DNA of 9,512 nucleotides from an uncultured Clostridia bacterium (GTDB lineage: Bacteria > Bacillota > Clostridia > Oscillospirales > Oscillospiraceae): assembly GCA_945918315.1 (NCBI GenBank), contig CAMEIK010000028.1, positions 1 through 9,512 of the forward strand. The letters run 5' to 3'. How positions within the stretch are numbered: the first letter of the stretch is position 1; each line of letters starts with the position of its first letter. The translations under genes and the position numbers were made by a program. The notes below the pieces were generated by a model. The model searched no databases, was not told where the DNA came from, and was given only the letters and a program-made list of their open reading frames with translations. Positions 6,720 through 9,512 of the stretch are shown here, one piece after another.

Positions 6720-8318
6720 TTACATAAGAGACTGGAATCCGGAAACCTCAATATGGGGCGGATTCATATGCCGGATCGGTTTTCCGTTTTGCTTCCGGAA
6801 GGAATCAAAGGTGCCACACTTTACAATGGTGATATTCAGCGGATCCACGCCCAGAATCTTTTTCAGGTCCGAATAGTCGCTGTCCAGATACTTGAAGTAG
6901 ATGGTAAGGTGTTCCTTCAGAACATCGATGCTCGCGACCATGCCGGAAAGCGCGTCCCGGTCCAGCTCCACATACATGTGCAGCTGGGGCCGGTTATTCT
7001 TGGTATATTCCTTCTGCGCGAACCAATTGGAAACCTTCAGTCCGGAGATACGAAGGGCATGGTTTATGGAGTTTTCCGTGATCCGGGTAAAGCCCGCTAT
7101 ATCGATCACATCCGGCGTGCGGTCAATGTAAGCAAACCTCGGTATCATGGTCTGCTCACTTCGGTCGCCGATGCCCACGCAGCGATAGATGTCGCCCACC
7201 CGGTAACGGGCAAAGGCTCCGCCCTTCAGGACAGAAATAACAAGCTCGTATTTCTCATCGGGGTGAACCTCATCCATGAGAACGGTTTTGGGAATGTAGG
7301 CAGGGTCTTCCAGATTCCGGAGCATTTCGGATTCGGGGATAAACTCGTAAAGGCAGGCGTCCGGGAAGAAATACATGCCGTTCCGGCCCCAGGTTTCGGT
7401 GCCGATGCAGGTCGGCTCGGTGCCGGCAAAGAGCTCCATGGGGCGAACACCCCACATCCGCTCCAGATCGTCCTTATAGCAACAGTTGTCCGTACCCGCA
7501 ATCATAAAGCCCTTCAGCCGGAACAGGTCCTTGGGCAGCAGCTCCCGGTTTTCCTGCCTGCAGACGCGCCTGGATTTCAGATAGCGCACCATCATAGCAG
7601 GAGATACTGACTTGATAAGCTCCAGCTGGGAGCTTCCGGAATGCTTATTCAGAGAGCTCACGCTCTGGCTGATATAATATGTCACACTGCCCAGGCCAAA
7701 AAAGTATTCGATTCCCTTTTTCATTCCCAGCTTGAAGCCCCGGACATTCCGCTCCCGGAAGGACATTTGTGCCGCTTCCTTTACGGGGGGCAAATACGCA
7801 ATGTCAATCTCGTCCTTCAGAAGCAGTGGCATCAGGCCCGTGGCATAGGGCAGCGGGGCCAAGGCGTAGAGCATGTGGTCAGTGGGGGCCACATCGAAAT
7901 CGTTTCTTCCCTTACCGGTGGCAAGGATAAAGCAGGCCATCATATTGCGCTTATAAGTATCCAGCATCCCCTTCGTGTAGGGAGCCGCCTTCATGGGATG
8001 AATGCCGCCCTCCCAGGTAGTCTGGAGCCAAAGAACAGGCTTGTCAGGTAAGCTTTCTGCCTGTTTTGTCAGCAGAATGTCCGCGTAATCGGCATAGGTG
8101 GTAAGCGGGACCATGGTCCGGAACTCTTCCAGCGTCCGGGGAATCTTCCCCTTGAGGAAACGCTGTCCCAGGGCGCACTGGCTCCATTCGTGAATCTGCT
8201 CCATTGCCAGACGGCGCTGGATCACCATATATTCCTCCATGGTCAGATCCAGGAACCCACAGTATTCCTGCCAGATCTGCGCTTTGGATTCCGTCCGGAG
8301 TTTTTCCTGGAACCGCAT
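6720..8318 (-). CDS. GH3-family acyl-acid amido synthetase-like protein (ANL adenylating superfamily)
   Basis: This 532-residue protein belongs to the GH3 auxin-responsive-promoter family. Plant members adenylate an acyl acid (jasmonate, auxin) and join it to an amino acid; bacterial members are mostly uncharacterised. Visible motifs: a divergent ATP loop QTTWEGGIHPMKAAPYT (99-115), a motif-II equivalent FAGTEPTCIG (297-306; plant enzymes have a Ser-Ser-Glu core), motif III RYRVGDIYRCVG (371-382), the hinge region FAYIDRTPDVIDIAGFT (395-411), and a C-terminal cap with a conserved-looking Lys (NGKPIRHMNPP, 511-521). No signal peptide or membrane segment is seen, so it should act in the cytoplasm. 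The ATG is set by AGGAGG eight bases upstream. It starts 21 bases after the stop of the membrane methyltransferase-like gene, so the two are an operon and may act on the same small molecule. The family call is good; substrate and amino-acid partner are unknown. Confidence 0.87.
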   Translation of the reverse strand: MRFQEKLRTESKAQIWQEYCGFLDLTMEEYMVIQRRLAMEQIHEWSQCALGQRFLKGKIPRTLEEFRTMVPLTTYADYADILLTKQAESLPDKPVLWLQTTWEGGIHPMKAAPYTKGMLDTYKRNMMACFILATGKGRNDFDVAPTDHMLYALAPLPYATGLMPLLLKDEIDIAYLPPVKEAAQMSFRERNVRGFKLGMKKGIEYFFGLGSVTYYISQSVSSLNKHSGSSQLELIKSVSPAMMVRYLKSRRVCRQENRELLPKDLFRLKGFMIAGTDNCCYKDDLERMWGVRPMELFAGTEPTCIGTETWGRNGMYFFPDACLYEFIPESEMLRNLEDPAYIPKTVLMDEVHPDEKYELVISVLKGGAFARYRVGDIYRCVGIGDRSEQTMIPRFAYIDRTPDVIDIAGFTRITENSINHALRISGLKVSNWFAQKEYTKNNRPQLHMYVELDRDALSGMVASIDVLKEHLTIYFKYLDSDYSDLKKILGVDPLNITIVKCGTFDSFRKQNGKPIRHMNPPHIEVSGFQSLM

Positions 8319-8326
8319 ATATGGTG

Positions 8327-8332
8327 CCTCCT
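8327..8332 (-). promoter_or_regulatory. Ribosome binding site of the GH3 gene
   Basis: Perfect AGGAGG, within aaaggaggc on the - strand, eight bases before the ATG at 8318. It fills the 21-base gap behind the upstream gene, leaving no room for a separate promoter or terminator. Confidence 0.85.
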
Positions 8333-8339
8333 TTGCCTG

Positions 8340-8906
8340 TTATTTGCGGGTACGCCACGCTCGTTGAATACTTTTGGGGGTTGGTATCAGAAATGGCATA
8401 GATTTCTGATACTCCCTGTAATTGGAAAATGTGCGGGGGAAGGTCCAGCAGTCCTGAAAAACCACATAGAGAATATCCAGTAGACCGACTGCCGCGGACA
8501 AGCAGGCGCACAGGGCAGTACCCCAGCTCACAGAAAGCCCAAAATACATCAGGCAGAGCCCCAGAACCCCCGGGTGCCTGCAGAGGGCGTACATTCCCCT
8601 ATCATAAACCGGGGGCTTCTGCCGGGGATAAAGATAGGTTTCGGTAAAGGGAATCGAAAAAAACAGAGCCCGAATCATCAGAATAAACCCTGCAATGGCG
8701 GGAAGAAGCCCCAGGGCAAAAACCGGCCGACGCCGCATAAGGCAAAGGTTCCATTGGGTTATCAAGCATCCAATGGTGCTGGCGACCAGCAGCAGAGTTC
8801 CCAACGCGAAAAAGCTGTGAAGCAGCCGGTTTTGCAGCCGCACACTGTTGACATCATACACAAAATACAGTACGAAGGCCAGACAGGTGCCGATCAAGAA
8901 AACCAT
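8340..8906 (-). CDS. Membrane methyltransferase-like protein (isoprenylcysteine carboxyl / phospholipid methyltransferase family)
   Basis: This 188-residue, strongly hydrophobic protein has membrane segments at about 2-18, 30-50, 61-84 and a long pair at 113-151. The C-terminal half carries the family hallmark: YDRGMYALCRHP (101-112, Arg110-His111-Pro112), a hydrophobic hairpin, then FPRTFSNYREYQKSMPFLIP (156-175), matching the usual (F)G..Y..Y pattern before the final basic tail. These motifs bind S-adenosylmethionine in ICMT/PEMT enzymes, which methylate membrane-embedded carboxylates or amines. The usual Glu-Glu before the last motif reads Gln-Asp (151-152), a point of divergence. It is the first gene of the operon, 21 bases before the GH3 gene. 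The start is the ATG with AGGGGA just upstream (short spacing), 25 bases after the predicted transcription start. A catalytically inactive or lipid-binding relative cannot be excluded. Confidence 0.72.
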   Translation of the reverse strand: MVFLIGTCLAFVLYFVYDVNSVRLQNRLLHSFFALGTLLLVASTIGCLITQWNLCLMRRRPVFALGLLPAIAGFILMIRALFFSIPFTETYLYPRQKPPVYDRGMYALCRHPGVLGLCLMYFGLSVSWGTALCACLSAAVGLLDILYVVFQDCWTFPRTFSNYREYQKSMPFLIPTPKSIQRAWRTRK

Positions 8907-8937
8907 ACTTCCCCTGCTTTCAAGATAGTTTGACTCT

Positions 8938-8966
8938 ATTATACATAATGCCTACGAGAAGCGCAA
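8938..8966 (-). promoter_or_regulatory. Sigma-A type promoter of the methyltransferase-GH3 operon
   Basis: On the - strand, -35 TTGCGC (8966-8961), a 17-base spacer, and a perfect -10 TATAAT (8943-8938). Transcription should start near 8931, giving a leader of about 25 bases before the ATG at 8906. The -35 matches the consensus in four of six positions. No other -10/-35 pair of this quality was noticed upstream of the operon. Confidence 0.8.
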
Positions 8967-8992
8967 GTAGTTTATGAAAAAAATTTTACAGA

Positions 8993-9020
8993 ATTTGTAA
9001 CTATTTTAATTATTTGTAAC
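8993..9020 (-). repeat. Two direct 9-bp repeats upstream of the operon promoter, possible regulator site
   Basis: ATTTGTAAC occurs exactly at 8993-9001 and 9012-9020 (GTTACAAAT on the - strand), separated by 10 AT-rich bases, a 19-base period. The pair lies about 62-89 bases upstream of the predicted transcription start, the usual place for an activator bound as a tandem dimer. The period is close to but shorter than that of LytTR-type sites; the regulator is unknown. Confidence 0.4.
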
Positions 9021-9033
9021 CATCCTTTCGAAA

Positions 9034-9070
9034 CTGAAAACAGCACCGGAACAGCATATACCGGTTTCAG
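9034..9070. repeat. Interrupted inverted repeat in the intergenic spacer
   Basis: CTGAAA (9034-9039) pairs with TTTCAG (9065-9070), and CCGG (9046-9049) with CCGG (9061-9064), leaving a 6-base one-sided bulge and an 11-base loop. It could fold as RNA or bind a dimeric protein. No transcript across it is evident. Confidence 0.35.
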
Positions 9071-9140
9071 AAACAAATAATCATGCAGAAATTGGTAAAA
9101 ACAGGCAGATTCCACCGCCGTTTCCGGAGCAAACTCGGCT

Positions 9141-9163
9141 TTTTGGGGGGAGAACCCCCAAAA
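9141..9163. repeat. Perfect 9-bp inverted repeat without T-run
   Basis: TTTTGGGGG (9141-9149), loop gagaa, CCCCCAAAA (9155-9163). It is symmetrical on both strands and has no T-run after it, so it is not a standard terminator. It lies between the terminator at 9220-9260 and the promoter at 8966. Confidence 0.5.
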
Positions 9164-9219
9164 CAGAAATGCTAATATTTGCAAAATGTTACCATTTTCC
9201 CTGCCTATCAAAAGAGAAA

Positions 9220-9260
9220 GCCCCAGGGCTTCATCCGATAGAAAGATGAAGCTCTGGGGC
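9220..9260 (-). terminator. Intrinsic terminator of the upstream - strand gene
   Basis: Arms 9220-9235 and 9245-9260 form a 16-bp stem with a 9-base loop. One position is a G-T wobble in the + strand reading and an A-C mismatch in the - strand reading. On the - strand the stem is followed by tttctctttt, a T-rich tail, so it ends the gene whose stop is at 9360, after about 100 bases of 3' untranslated sequence. Confidence 0.75.
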
Positions 9261-9359
9261 CTCTGTTTGGGATACTGTGAAGGAACCGCTTTCCGCTGCA
9301 TCGGAATGCTTTGCCTTTGTGCCATGCTGCCGATTCCCTCGGCCGCATGGCCGCATGAA

Positions 9360-9512
9360 TTACGCCTTGCCCGCAAACAGGCCGTCGACGCAGACAAGCT
9401 CCCCGGTTTCATCCGACGCCAGCATCTGGTGACCGTTCTCCGTAACCACATGGTACTGACCGTCCAGGACCACAAAGGTATGGAGCTTATCCACAAAGAA
9501 GCTGGCAAATCC
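9360..9512 (-). CDS. C-terminal end of an unrecognised protein (partial)
   Basis: The - strand is open from the window edge (9512) to TAA at 9362-9360, giving 50 residues. They begin GFASFFVDKLHTFVVLDG and end DETGELVCVDGLFAGKA. The segment is soluble, mildly acidic and rich in alternating hydrophobic residues as in beta strands. I do not recognise the family. Support for it being coding: a normal amino-acid composition, GC-rich codons like the neighbouring genes, and a terminator about 100 bases past its stop. The longer alternative - strand frame that runs on to 8972 crosses the terminator and the AT-rich spacer and has an unlikely composition. Confidence 0.6.
   Translation of the reverse strand, partial: GFASFFVDKLHTFVVLDGQYHVVTENGHQMLASDETGELVCVDGLFAGKA

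Larger units (their letters stand above)
8967..9219. other. AT-rich intergenic spacer
   Basis: No convincing gene on either strand. The stretch is visibly AT-richer than the flanking genes and holds the two direct repeats and two hairpins listed separately. A 30-codon + strand frame at 9083-9175 has no ribosome binding site and was not called. Confidence 0.6.

Noticed and set aside
6231..7610. A 459-codon open frame on the + strand opposite the HD-GYP and GH3 genes
   Set aside because: It spans two genes and their gap in antisense and shows no protein family features.
9083..9175. A 30-codon + strand frame with a basic product
   Set aside because: No ribosome binding site, no promoter, and it includes the hairpin at 9141-9163.
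9340..9357. Tandem GGCCGCAT repeat after the stop of the right-edge gene
   Set aside because: Only two 8-base copies in a GC-rich stretch; too short to mean a repeat element or array.
8972..9508. A 178-codon open frame on the - strand at the right edge
   Set aside because: It is out of frame with the plausible C-terminal fragment, reads through a terminator and an AT-rich spacer, and its product changes composition abruptly.

Overview
The window looks like chromosomal DNA of an anaerobic, GC-rich Bacillota (Clostridia). The best guess is an Oscillospirales/Ruminococcaceae-type gut organism. This rests on the oxygen-labile Fe-S type L-serine dehydratase, strong AGGAGG ribosome binding sites, a sigma-A style promoter, GC-rich coding regions against an AT-rich intergenic patch, and frequent cgg/ccg/ctg codons. 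It is an inference; no marker gene fixes the taxon. No tRNA, rRNA, CRISPR array, insertion sequence or phage gene is visible.

Left half, + strand (1-4050): the 3' end of the L-serine dehydratase alpha subunit gene is followed after 3 bases by two ABC exporter half-transporters that share one base at their junction. The two ABC proteins form a textbook heterodimer. The first has Asp in place of the catalytic Glu, Gln in place of the switch His, and an intact LSGGQ. The second has the catalytic Glu and the His but a degenerate ISKGQ signature. A strong hairpin at 4012-4048 ends this operon and also serves the convergent gene on the other side.

Right half, - strand (8966 down to 4116): a clear promoter (TTGCGC-17-TATAAT) precedes a likely three-gene operon. 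Gene one is a small membrane methyltransferase-like protein of the isoprenylcysteine/phospholipid methyltransferase type. Gene two is a GH3-family adenylating acyl-acid amido synthetase-like enzyme. Gene three is a large membrane signalling protein with a 7TM sensor, a GAF-like domain, a degenerate GGDEF and an intact HD-GYP. The first two are 21 bases apart. The third is 93 bases further on, with a GC hairpin in the gap, so its membership is less certain. A bacterial GH3 enzyme next to a membrane methyltransferase and an HD-GYP sensor is the most interesting part of the window: it suggests a small-molecule conjugation/modification pathway under cyclic-dinucleotide or membrane-signal control, but no substrate can be read from the sequence.

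Far right (8967-9512): an AT-rich spacer with two direct GTTACAAAT repeats and two hairpins, then a terminator at 9220-9260, then the C-terminal 50 codons of an unrecognised - strand gene cut by the window edge.
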